Source: an uncultured Saprospiraceae bacterium (lineage in GTDB: Bacteria > Bacteroidota > Bacteroidia > Chitinophagales > Saprospiraceae). Taken from it: a stretch of DNA of 11,571 bases. The position numbers were made by a program, and so were the translations under genes. Each line of letters opens with the position of its first letter. Position 1 is the stretch's first letter. The notes beneath the pieces were generated by a model. It searched no databases and was not told the origin of the DNA. It saw only the letters and a list, made by a program, of their open reading frames with translations. The stretch spans positions 1 to 11,571 of the forward strand of contig CALFYH010000195.1 in NCBI GenBank assembly GCA_937952155.1, read 5' to 3'. This document shows positions 1 through 7,464 of the stretch, one piece after another.

Positions 1-327
1 TCTGTAAACCATTGAAACGATTCGTACATCGGGATTAACCCTCATAATCAGCATTTCACGGTTTTTCAAAACCTATACTGCTGAATTACATCTAACTAAA
101 TCACAACAAGATGAATATCAAATACTTGTAAACATATTGATTCGTGACTATTTGAACTTCAGCACAACAAACAGTTAGCAATATATTTCTTAAAGACAAC
201 ATTTTGCCTTTAAGTGGAATTCGGGTACAATCCGAGAAATATTTCCAATCCATGAAATATTGAGTACACATTAAAATAATACCGATTTTGACCATTTCTG
301 GCAATAGAACAAACAGCATTTAGTGCA
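1..327. other. Gene-free stretch downstream of truB
   Basis: No convincing gene is visible. The main content is a 168-base repeat copy at 58-225 (listed separately). Between the repeat and the truB stop codon I see no hairpin followed by a T-run on the minus strand, so the terminator of the truB operon is not identified. Bases 1-54 are open on the minus strand, but too little is present to call a gene. Confidence 0.6.
58..225 (+). repeat. 168-base dispersed repeat, copy 1
   Basis: This segment matches 3281-3448 in the same orientation. By eye there are about 16 mismatches over 168 aligned bases and no gaps, roughly 90% identity. Both copies begin with ACGG followed by a short palindrome (GGTTTT-TC-AAAACC) and end with GAATTCGGG. 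The flanking sequence on either side does not match. A minus-strand open frame runs through it, but the differences between the copies are not concentrated in third codon positions and the stop codon is not conserved, so it behaves like non-coding DNA. It could be a MITE-like or other dispersed intergenic repeat; no target-site duplication was recognised. Confidence 0.85.
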
Positions 328-1095
328 TCATGATTTTAAATACTTTCGCCTTGATATTTCTGTTGATTGGCGATTGTTTTGAGTGTATTTTGATAAAAAA
401 TCATCTAATTTGATTGCATTTTCGACCGAATAGTTGCCGATTCCGGTTCGTCGTAATGTTGTGAGATAACCACCGCTTCCGAGGGCTTTTCCTATGTCAT
501 GGGCTAATGACCGGATATACGTACCTTTGGAACATGTTATTTCGAAGTTTAAGTCGGGCCATTGGCTATCATCGAGCGTAAGATTTTTTATTTCAATGGG
601 TCTTGCTTCTAATTGGCGATCAATACCTTGGCGTGCCAATTCGTAAGACCTTTTGCCATCTTTTTTTATAGCGCTATAAATAGGGGGGATTTGTAGGATT
701 GAACCTAAGAACCTATTTTTTACGTTTTGTATGGCTTCTTTGTCGATATGATCAATCGGGAAGGTCTGATCAACTTCGCTTTCCATGTCATACGTTGGTG
801 TAGTGGCGCCTATTTTGATTGTACCTGTATAGATTTTTTCTTGTGCTTGAATGAGATCAATATTCTTCGTGTATTTGCCAATACATAGTATGAGGAGACC
901 GGAAGCCAGTGGGTCAAGGGTGCCGGCATGACCAACTTTCAATTTTTTTATTCCAAAATGTTTGCACAATGCTATCCTAATTCTGTTGACCACATCAAAA
1001 GAAGTCCATTCAAGCGGTTTGTCTATGAGAAGTAAAACACCTTCTTGATATGCCTCCAGTTGAGTGGGCAATGTTTCTAATGTAGTTGTGTACAT
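328..1095 (-). CDS. truB: tRNA pseudouridine(55) synthase TruB
   Basis: TruB converts uridine 55 in the T-loop of tRNAs to pseudouridine in the cytoplasm. The 255-residue product carries the family signatures in order: a GVLLLIDKPLEWTSFDVV block at about 19-36, the catalytic block VGHAGTLDPLASGLL at 54-68 with the expected nucleophile at Asp61, TYDMES at about 101-106, IPPIYSAIKKDGKRSYELAR at about 137-156, and CSKGTYIRSLAHDIG at 188-202. The length is normal for a bacterial TruB lacking a long C-terminal PUA domain. The start is ATG, with no obvious Shine-Dalgarno sequence, as usual in Bacteroidota. It is the last gene of a minus-strand operon, 11 bases after the endonuclease/exonuclease/phosphatase gene, and probably depends on the upstream promoter. 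Confidence 0.97.
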   Translation of the reverse strand: MYTTTLETLPTQLEAYQEGVLLLIDKPLEWTSFDVVNRIRIALCKHFGIKKLKVGHAGTLDPLASGLLILCIGKYTKNIDLIQAQEKIYTGTIKIGATTPTYDMESEVDQTFPIDHIDKEAIQNVKNRFLGSILQIPPIYSAIKKDGKRSYELARQGIDRQLEARPIEIKNLTLDDSQWPDLNFEITCSKGTYIRSLAHDIGKALGSGGYLTTLRRTGIGNYSVENAIKLDDFLSKYTQNNRQSTEISRRKYLKS

Positions 1096-1106
1096 GCGAG
1101 TGCCGA

Positions 1107-2177
1107 TTATTTTTGGGATTTCTTAAACAATAGTGTTGCTGTAACGGGATAATGGTCGGAGAATTGCCTTCGATAGATATCGTGGCTATAGACCATAATA
1201 GATGGGTCCACTAAGATGTAGTCGATTTTTAATCCGGGGAGGTTACCTGCCCAAGTTGTACCAAACCCTATACCTCTTTCTTTGAATGCATCTTTAAGGC
1301 CTTCCGATAACTTGTGGTAGATGAAGGATTGAGGAGTATCATTGAAGTCCCCACAAAGGACAACAGGATAGGGTGAGCTATGGGCGTGGTTTTTTATTTT
1401 TAGTGCTTGTTGATACCGGATTCGGGTTGCCATTTTATATTTAAAAAACATGCCCTTTATGCCTTTATAGGTTTCTTCTTTTTCTAATTTGTTGAGTGTC
1501 ACCAGTGTATCTGCTTGGAGACTGATGGTATTGGAATGAAGATGAGCGCTATAAAAGCGGATGATTGTTCCATTAAAATTAATATCAGCCCACACGCAAT
1601 CACCATTCCCTTTATCAAAGGGTACTTTGCCACTCTGCTCTATAGGAAAAACACTCAAAATGGCTGTATTGCTATTGTATCCGGGATATCTGCAAGTATA
1701 AGGATAAGCGAGGGTGGACTTGAACCATTTCAGGTTAGGGTTGGTGCTTTCTTGGATACAAAGGACATGGGGGAGCTTATTTTCTTCCATAAAAAAAGCG
1801 AATTTTTCCCTATTTTCTTTGATGCTTCGAGTTGGATAGGAGGTTAGTTTGGATAATGCCCTTATATTGTATGACATAACTCGAATGGTTTTGTCATTAT
1901 CGTGCTCAGTCGAAGGCAATTTTAATCCGATAATCCCACTAAATGAGCTCCATCCCAATAATAATGTGGAAAGGGATAGGACAAACCACCATTTTTTTCT
2001 AAAAACCCAAAAGATGACATAGAAAAGATTTATGAAGACAAAAAAGGGATAAAGTAGGCCGAAAAGGCCGAAAATCCAGTGTTTGTACGGATTTATGACG
2101 GGTGAAAAATAAGACAAAGCCAGGAGCAAAGCTGCCAGAATATTTGTAATAATGAATATGGTTCTGATAGCTTTCAA
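1107..2177 (-). CDS. Membrane-anchored endonuclease/exonuclease/phosphatase family protein
   Basis: The 356-residue product has three hydrophobic N-terminal segments (about 5-26, 33-59 and 62-82), then an endonuclease/exonuclease/phosphatase (DNase I-like) domain. Metal-binding and catalytic motifs are visible: MSYNIR with Asn104, CIQE with Glu143, SAHLHS with His212, CGDFNDTP with Asp277 and Asn279, KIDYILVD with Asp319, and SDHYPV with Asp341 and His342. All key residues are present, so it should be an active phosphodiesterase or phosphatase; the substrate (nucleic acid, phosphoinositide-like or other) cannot be read from the sequence. The domain probably faces one side of the inner membrane. 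The only usable start in the frame is TTG at 2177-2175, one base after the rhomboid stop codon, which suggests translational coupling. It is the middle gene of the rhomboid-EEP-truB operon. Confidence 0.9.
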   Translation of the reverse strand: MKAIRTIFIITNILAALLLALSYFSPVINPYKHWIFGLFGLLYPFFVFINLFYVIFWVFRKKWWFVLSLSTLLLGWSSFSGIIGLKLPSTEHDNDKTIRVMSYNIRALSKLTSYPTRSIKENREKFAFFMEENKLPHVLCIQESTNPNLKWFKSTLAYPYTCRYPGYNSNTAILSVFPIEQSGKVPFDKGNGDCVWADINFNGTIIRFYSAHLHSNTISLQADTLVTLNKLEKEETYKGIKGMFFKYKMATRIRYQQALKIKNHAHSSPYPVVLCGDFNDTPQSFIYHKLSEGLKDAFKERGIGFGTTWAGNLPGLKIDYILVDPSIMVYSHDIYRRQFSDHYPVTATLLFKKSQK

Positions 2178-2178
2178 T

Positions 2179-3081
2179 CTATTGTTTACTTATATTGTCC
2201 AAAAAATCTATTTCATCTTGGTTTAGGCTGTTCTTCCCATTTTTTTTAATTTTTTCAAGGATGCTATCCAATTGTTGTTCTTTCGGGATTTTTGGTTGTC
2301 TGTTGGAAGAAGATTCATATTTTTTGACAGAATCAAAGATGCTGACGATTTTCGATTTCTTATTGGGTTTTCTTTTGATGAGGGGTTTTGATCTGTTGTA
2401 TCTATGAAAGATTGCCGATAGGTCGATACCTCTTCGTAATAATATGATAAACAGGAATCCGGTTGCTGCACCACCCAATCCTGCCAATGCTCCACCGGCG
2501 ACGACCTTTGACGCTATTCCGAGGATTTGGAAAAGTATCAAAACCATTGCGATAAACTTTATTCTGACATTGCCAATTAAAACAAGCCTCATCGAATACT
2601 CGGGAGCTAATGTGGCTGCCGCTACAATTATTGCCATTACAGGCGCTGTTGCACCCATAATCATAAAATGCCCAGGTTGAAATCCCGGAATAAGTGAGCT
2701 GATAATGACTGCAAGGAAACCACCCAAAATAGCTCCATACGTATATATTGGAAGTATGCGGCGGTCGCCGATGAGGTCGCCGGCAATTTGCCCAAACCAA
2801 TATAACAGTAACATGTTAAATAGTATTTGCCAAATACTTGGATGGATTAAGCTATAGGTGATAATGGACCAGGGTTGATATGCAAGATGCTTGATGTCTG
2901 ACAAGGTGACCCATGAAATCAAGTGATTGTACACACTCTCGTCAGCACCTGATAAAGCTACTATTATAACTTTGGAAAAAAGCAGAACAAGAAACACACA
3001 AATATTGATTAATATGATCTTTGTGACCATATTGCCCCTATTTAATTCATATTTTATATCCTTTATAATCGAGTCAAACAT
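2179..3081 (-). CDS. Rhomboid-family membrane protein, probably proteolytically inactive
   Basis: This 300-residue polytopic protein has about six membrane segments between residues 20 and 215 and a hydrophilic tail. The rhomboid fold is recognisable from SLIHPSIWQILFNMLLLYWFG (78-98 region, conserved His80 and Asn89) and from a glycine-rich last helix (197-213). The active-site positions are altered. The usual GxSG/GASA serine motif reads GATAP, putting Thr145 where the nucleophile belongs. The last-helix AHLGG motif reads AGLGG, putting Gly201 where the catalytic His belongs. The second His of HxxxxHxxxN is Gln85. The tail ends in LDSILEKIKKNGKNSLNQDE and following residues, resembling the short C-terminal domain common in Bacteroidota rhomboids. 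It starts with ATG and is first in the operon with the EEP protein and truB. Family membership is firm; loss of protease activity is inferred from the residues. Confidence 0.88.
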   Translation of the reverse strand: MFDSIIKDIKYELNRGNMVTKIILINICVFLVLLFSKVIIVALSGADESVYNHLISWVTLSDIKHLAYQPWSIITYSLIHPSIWQILFNMLLLYWFGQIAGDLIGDRRILPIYTYGAILGGFLAVIISSLIPGFQPGHFMIMGATAPVMAIIVAAATLAPEYSMRLVLIGNVRIKFIAMVLILFQILGIASKVVAGGALAGLGGAATGFLFIILLRRGIDLSAIFHRYNRSKPLIKRKPNKKSKIVSIFDSVKKYESSSNRQPKIPKEQQLDSILEKIKKNGKNSLNQDEIDFLDNISKQ

Positions 3082-3280
3082 ATTATAAATATAATGCTGA
3101 TAATGGAATTTCCAAATGATTTCTTATAATTTATTTATTTTTGGAAGCTGCGGATTAGTTTTTTATTCTTCTACATTTGCACTGTGCCCTTAGTAAAAGA
3201 CATTGTTTGGTGTTGTTTTCTGCCTAATGTATGATGTTCTGTACTCGAAATATAATTTGTTGAACCGAAATCCGCAGTAT

Positions 3281-3448
3281 ACGGTTTTTCAAAACCTTTA
3301 CTGCTGAATTACATCTAACTAAATCGCAACAAGTTGAATATCAAATATTTGGAAATATATTGATTCGTGACTATTTGAATTTCAACACAACAAACAGTTA
3401 GCAATATATTTCTTAAAGAAACTATTGTACCTTTAATATGAATTCGGG
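3281..3448 (+). repeat. 168-base dispersed repeat, copy 2
   Basis: This is the direct-orientation partner of 58-225, about 90% identical with no gaps by eye. The right third of the repeat is the most diverged part (8 of the roughly 16 mismatches fall in the last 30 or so bases). With copy 1 it brackets the rhomboid-EEP-truB operon. Directly after its last matching base an ATG opens a short frame with possible similarity to a known protein family (see 3449-3562). Confidence 0.85.
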
Positions 3449-3562
3449 ATGAATACAGAATACAGATACAAATTAGAAAAAGACAGCAAAAAGCACCAGA
3501 TTATTGTTCTGCAAAGACTTTACTTTTATTATCCAATATTATACTTTTTTGTGAAAGCTTAA
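3449..3562 (+). pseudogene. Possible remnant of a gene N-terminus (37 codons)
   Basis: An ATG one base after the repeat boundary opens a 37-codon frame. Its first residues, MNTEYRYKLEKDSKKHQ, remind me of the N-terminus of Bacteroidota zinc-ribbon/primase-like proteins, which typically continue with CPxCxKKxFVRY. Here the sequence continues as an unrelated hydrophobic stretch (IIVLQRLYFYYP and so on) and stops. The resemblance is from memory and covers only about 17 residues, so it is weak. If right, this is the broken-off start of an accessory gene. Otherwise it is a chance open frame. Confidence 0.25.
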
Positions 3563-3638
3563 TTTAGGACAAGGCAATTTATATGATAAGAACTAAAATC
3601 AACGCCCGGAAATTCAATATCTAAACAATAGAATTCGC

Positions 3639-6600
3639 TCATTCCACCTCAATTTTATCAATCTCTTTCATCAACCTATCTGTCTCTGTGAGTGCCACAA
3701 TGATTTTTTGATAATGCAAAATATCTTCAAACTCCAAAGTACGATCTTTACGGTCTTTTAGCCATTTTTGAGCCGGTTGATAGCCACCGATATAAAACTC
3801 CCAAGCTACTTGCGGAACATTGTCAAAATATTGGGTATCGTTGATGTACACTTTACCTCGCGCGTTGAGCAAAGTCGAAACGAAACGTGGTTTGCCCACC
3901 ACATTATCTCCATCTTTGGGATATTGGGTAATGTACTGCTCCACAACCGGACTTTCTAACAAATGAATTTGGCGTATTGCTCCACCCAATTTTACCAATT
4001 GCCAAAAGGTATCCGCATCTTTTGGATAAGGCACTCTGGGAAAATCAATTTTTAGAAATTCTTTGTATTGCTCTCGGTAAGTGGGCGAATGCAACACGGC
4101 ATAGATGTAATCTAAAATGTCTATGGGTGCAAAGGTGTCTTTGCTGCTTTCTTTTTCGTTGGTAAAAGTTAAACCTAATTTCTCCGCAATTTGATTTACA
4201 ATTTCTGAGTTTAGATTTGGCGTTCTTTCTGTGGCTTGGTCGATGGTTAGTTGTCCGTTGGTTTCGGGGTAAAGATAGAGTGGAAAAGTATATGTTGTTT
4301 CTTTGGTTTGTAAACTAACTGTACATACTTCTGATAAGACATTACATACAAGAATATGTTGAAAATCAAATGTACTCTGTTGTCTGCAACAAAGTAATGC
4401 TATATTTTCCTTTAACATATGTTGCATTACCTTTTGTGCTGGACGGCTAACAATTTGTGGGTCGTAATAAATGGAACGAATATCAAATGGACGATAGAGT
4501 ATGTTTTTAATATAATCTGGATTAAATTTTTTGCCCTTTATTCTTTCTGTTATTTTAAAACTACCTGAATCAACTACTCTATACTCATCTATGAATGATT
4601 TAGAAAGTTCACCACTAAGCAGTGTTTTAAATCTTCCTTCAATGTCCATTTTTCTTTCCCCGATAAATAATGAATCACGGTCTGTTTTAACCCCATTATT
4701 TACATTTAAAAATATTTCATTTAATGAAAACCAACTATCGTACTTTTTATCACTTAATTGTTTTGGTACAAAAAAGTAATAAGGAAATTCATATGAAAGC
4801 TGTTTAAAATTTATATTTAGTAAATCATTCTCGTTTAATGTTGAATATTTGAAATCACGATTTCCAAATAAATCAAAATGAAAAACTTGCCCTAACTCAT
4901 TTTTCTTTTTCTTACCTGTTTTAACTAGGATGTTAATTGATACACCTTGTTGAATATCAAACACATTTTCATCCTTACTTCCATCAAGTGCGGTTTCATT
5001 CTTTTTAGCACTGCCGTGCAAATCAATAATATAAACTTTGTCAAAACTCGTTAGAATAGTTTTACGCATTTGGCGGTGTGTAATTCCATCAATGAAGCTA
5101 TTATTTGAAATATAAGCCAATATGCCACTTCCATTTTTATCTATGAAGTGCTGACCGTAACGAATAAATTTAATGTAGTCATCGTCAAGATTGATTTTCT
5201 TTTCTTTCAGGTCTTTTTTGTAGTCGCTAATTAAATTTTGAATCCATTCTCCTTTATTTGTACTACTTACTGAATACGGCGGATTCCCAATTACACACAT
5301 TACGGGTGTATCACGTTTAATGTGGTTGGCTTCGTTGGCTTCTGTGCTCAGCCAATTGGCAAAGAGCGTTCCTGTATCTTGGTGGTATTCTTCCAGACTG
5401 TTGGTCAGATAAACTCTGAATCGTTGGTTGGTGGTTGGTTTGTAACCTGTTTCAGTCAAAAGTAAATCCAATTTCAGGTGTGCCATTGCATAACTTGCCA
5501 TCAACAACTCAAAACCATTGAGGCGAGGCAAAAGATGTGTCTCCACATAATTGCTCCAAATTCCTTTTTGCCCTTCAAACTTTTTATAAATATGTTTTAT
5601 AGTCTCGGCAAGAAAAGTACCTGTGCCTGTCGCTGGATCTAGGATCTGTACTTTGTGGACTTCTTGTTCTATTTTTTTGCCTTGTACATCTACTTTTATT
5701 TTTGTCTTGCTATTATCAGCCAGCCCTTGTGGCAAATCAAACTCTGTTTTCAGGATGTCATCCACAGCACGGACTATAAAATTGACAACAGGTGCAGGCG
5801 TGTACCATACACCACGCGCTTTACGCAATTTCGGGTCGTACTCACTTAGGAATGTTTCATAGAAATGGATGATCGGATCTTCCATCTTGGTGGACTTTCC
5901 ATAGTTCTTTAATAATTCTTCTACATTGCAAGCCAAAAATATATCTACCAAGCTATCTACTATCCATTTGATACGATCGTCTATATCTGGACCTGCAATG
6001 TATCCAAAGAGTTTGCGCAGAAAAGGATTTGATTTTGGGATGAGTTCTGCAGCTTCTTGACGGCTAAAAGTAGGCAATGTAGGATCGTGTAATCGCGCTG
6101 CAAACATACCATACGCTATCGTCTGGGCATATACATCTGCGAATCCTTCTGGTGTGATATCGTGGATCAAGATTTGTTTGAAAGCAGTCATTTGCTCTTT
6201 CAACGTACTGTTTTCTTCCTTGATTTCATCACTTGTCAGCGCCTTTCCTATCACATCAGAAAGTAAGCGGGCTTTTCCAGCCATCATTTCTGCCAGTTTT
6301 TTGCTGCTTTTGATGGTTTGACCTATGTGCGTACAAAAGTCTTTTATTAGATTTTCAAAAGTAGAAAAATTTTCAGTCAAAGGTTTTATGCCTTTATCTG
6401 TGATCTCGCCGATGGCAATTTTGGTTATAAAAATACCATCACGATACAGATGAAAACTCAAATAATCGGTAAAAATCAAATTGCTTAAGGAAGCTTTGTA
6501 TCGATCAAATTGCTCTTTGTTGCCTGTCTTTTTTGTACCATCTAGATCTTTGTCACCGATATCCTTGGCTTCAATGAAGCCAACTGGAATACCGCTATCT

Positions 6601-6800
6601 GATCTCGACTGAATATCCTTTTTAGTCAAAATATAGTCAGGAGCACCACAACTTTGTCTTTTGGGTTCGTTAGTCGCACTGACAGTAGGCACTAATGATT
6701 CTATAAGTTGCTGTAAATCTCCACGGAATGTATGTTCGGTCGCATTGCCACGAATGTATCTTGAATGAATGTTTGTAACATATTGTGCCGTTGTCATCAT
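3639..6800 (-). CDS. Single-polypeptide restriction-modification enzyme (type IIG, type ISP-like, no helicase)
   Basis: The 1053-residue protein combines DNA cleavage and adenine-N6 methylation. Residues 20-135 form a PD-(D/E)xK nuclease module: GAPDYIL with Asp55, then GFIEAKD with Glu77 and Lys79. A helical linker follows (about 160-325), then GVWYTPAPVVNFIVR (330-344), a signature of type ISP-like methylases. SAM-binding motif I is DPATGTGTF (388-396) and the catalytic motif IV is NPPY (506-509). The segment at about 600-830, including YRPFDIRSIYYDPQ (769-782), should be the target-recognition domain. A conserved C-terminal block, GGYQPAQKWLKDRKDR, ends near residue 1020. Known type ISP enzymes such as LlaGI carry a helicase between nuclease and methylase; no helicase motifs are seen here, so type IIG is the better label. 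The start is ATGATG, the first ATG chosen. The recognition site cannot be predicted. No separate methylase or specificity gene is present. Confidence 0.92.
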   Translation of the reverse strand: MMTTAQYVTNIHSRYIRGNATEHTFRGDLQQLIESLVPTVSATNEPKRQSCGAPDYILTKKDIQSRSDSGIPVGFIEAKDIGDKDLDGTKKTGNKEQFDRYKASLSNLIFTDYLSFHLYRDGIFITKIAIGEITDKGIKPLTENFSTFENLIKDFCTHIGQTIKSSKKLAEMMAGKARLLSDVIGKALTSDEIKEENSTLKEQMTAFKQILIHDITPEGFADVYAQTIAYGMFAARLHDPTLPTFSRQEAAELIPKSNPFLRKLFGYIAGPDIDDRIKWIVDSLVDIFLACNVEELLKNYGKSTKMEDPIIHFYETFLSEYDPKLRKARGVWYTPAPVVNFIVRAVDDILKTEFDLPQGLADNSKTKIKVDVQGKKIEQEVHKVQILDPATGTGTFLAETIKHIYKKFEGQKGIWSNYVETHLLPRLNGFELLMASYAMAHLKLDLLLTETGYKPTTNQRFRVYLTNSLEEYHQDTGTLFANWLSTEANEANHIKRDTPVMCVIGNPPYSVSSTNKGEWIQNLISDYKKDLKEKKINLDDDYIKFIRYGQHFIDKNGSGILAYISNNSFIDGITHRQMRKTILTSFDKVYIIDLHGSAKKNETALDGSKDENVFDIQQGVSINILVKTGKKKKNELGQVFHFDLFGNRDFKYSTLNENDLLNINFKQLSYEFPYYFFVPKQLSDKKYDSWFSLNEIFLNVNNGVKTDRDSLFIGERKMDIEGRFKTLLSGELSKSFIDEYRVVDSGSFKITERIKGKKFNPDYIKNILYRPFDIRSIYYDPQIVSRPAQKVMQHMLKENIALLCCRQQSTFDFQHILVCNVLSEVCTVSLQTKETTYTFPLYLYPETNGQLTIDQATERTPNLNSEIVNQIAEKLGLTFTNEKESSKDTFAPIDILDYIYAVLHSPTYREQYKEFLKIDFPRVPYPKDADTFWQLVKLGGAIRQIHLLESPVVEQYITQYPKDGDNVVGKPRFVSTLLNARGKVYINDTQYFDNVPQVAWEFYIGGYQPAQKWLKDRKDRTLEFEDILHYQKIIVALTETDRLMKEIDKIEVE

Positions 6801-6822
6801 AAATTTTTGTTGGATCGAGTGC

Positions 6823-6830
6823 CAAAGATA
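6823..6830 (-). promoter_or_regulatory. Putative -7 promoter box of the restriction-modification gene
   Basis: The minus strand reads TATCTTTG, a full match to the Bacteroidota -7 consensus TAnnTTTG, 22 bases upstream of the ATG at 6800. No good -33 TTTG element was found at the usual spacing, so the assignment rests on the -7 box and its position. Confidence 0.5.
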
Positions 6831-6894
6831 TAAAAAAGTAAGATGAAAATTTCGACTTTATTGCGCATTAATACATTAAGAAACTCAGAAATCG

Positions 6895-7446
6895 CTAGTA
6901 TTCTTTTGACACAATGAGATCTAAGCAAACATCATGCGGCTCCTTGGGCACACTGTCAATCATCTGAAATGGATAAAAGATTCCTACTTTGTGTGCTTCT
7001 GGGTGATCGATCAAAAAATTATCATAATATCCTCCACCATATCCTAGCCTATAATTTGCCTTATCAAAGGCCAAACCTGGCACAATAACCAAATCGTATT
7101 TCCCTTCATATATCAAAGGTTCCTTAGGATGTAAAGTTTGCATTATACCCATTTCTAATTTAGTCAAAGACACCAACACCCTATTTTCCAATCTTCTTTT
7201 GGTCAATGTCTTCGGGCACACTACGGTAATATTGTTTTTAAGCAGCTTATTTATTAATGGCAAGATGTTGATTTCATTGGCAATAGGAATATAAGCATGG
7301 ACGACTTTAAAATTATTTTCCTGTATTATCTGCTCCAGCTCTTGACAAATATACTTATCGTATTGCGCTTTGTCGGTAGCATCGATTTGCTTGCGTTTAT
7401 CCAACATCAATTTGCGAATATTTGCCTTTTCTGAATTAATTTCCAT
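6895..7446 (-). CDS. 5-formyltetrahydrofolate cyclo-ligase (MTHFS)
   Basis: This enzyme uses ATP to convert 5-formyltetrahydrofolate to 5,10-methenyltetrahydrofolate, returning a storage or by-product folate to one-carbon metabolism in the cytoplasm. The 183-residue product shows the family features: a basic N-terminal helix (IRKLMLDKRKQI), YIPIANEIN at 52-60, a VPGLAFD block at 122-128, the phosphate-binding LGYGGGYYDNFL at 134-145, and the C-terminal EPHDVCLDLIVS at 169-180. I chose ATG at 7446. An in-frame TTG eight codons upstream (7470) would lie inside the likely -7 box TAAATTTG at 7468-7475. The length fits the family. It is transcribed divergently from the Rrf2 gene and sits 94 bases upstream of the restriction gene, which has its own putative promoter. 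Confidence 0.95.
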   Translation of the reverse strand: MEINSEKANIRKLMLDKRKQIDATDKAQYDKYICQELEQIIQENNFKVVHAYIPIANEINILPLINKLLKNNITVVCPKTLTKRRLENRVLVSLTKLEMGIMQTLHPKEPLIYEGKYDLVIVPGLAFDKANYRLGYGGGYYDNFLIDHPEAHKVGIFYPFQMIDSVPKEPHDVCLDLIVSKEY

Positions 7447-7464
7447 TTTATTTAAATATATTTC

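Larger units (their letters stand above)
3082..3638. other. Gene-poor spacer between the truB operon and the restriction gene
   Basis: This 557-base AT-rich stretch separates two minus-strand units. It contains the second 168-base repeat copy (3281-3448), a 9-base perfect inverted repeat (CTGCGGATT at 3148-3156 and AATCCGCAG at 3269-3277), and a 37-codon open frame that may be a gene remnant (3449-3562). It must also hold the promoter of the rhomboid-EEP-truB operon, but I found no TAnnTTTG box on the minus strand near 3081. No clear terminator for the restriction gene is visible. Confidence 0.6.

Noticed and set aside
1..54. Minus-strand open stretch beginning MLIMRVNPDVR and leaving the window
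   Set aside because: Only 18 codons are visible, with no recognisable family and no promoter box, so a gene cannot be supported.
101..319. 72-codon minus-strand open frame downstream of truB
   Set aside because: It runs through the 168-base repeat. In the second copy the stop codon and ATG positions are not kept, and the differences fall in all codon positions, so it does not look coding.
1515..1847. 110-codon plus-strand frame opposite the EEP gene
   Set aside because: It is antisense to a gene with intact catalytic motifs and has no family resemblance or promoter.
2402..2800. 132-codon minus-strand frame inside the rhomboid gene
   Set aside because: It is an alternate frame of the clearly coding rhomboid gene and resembles no known protein.
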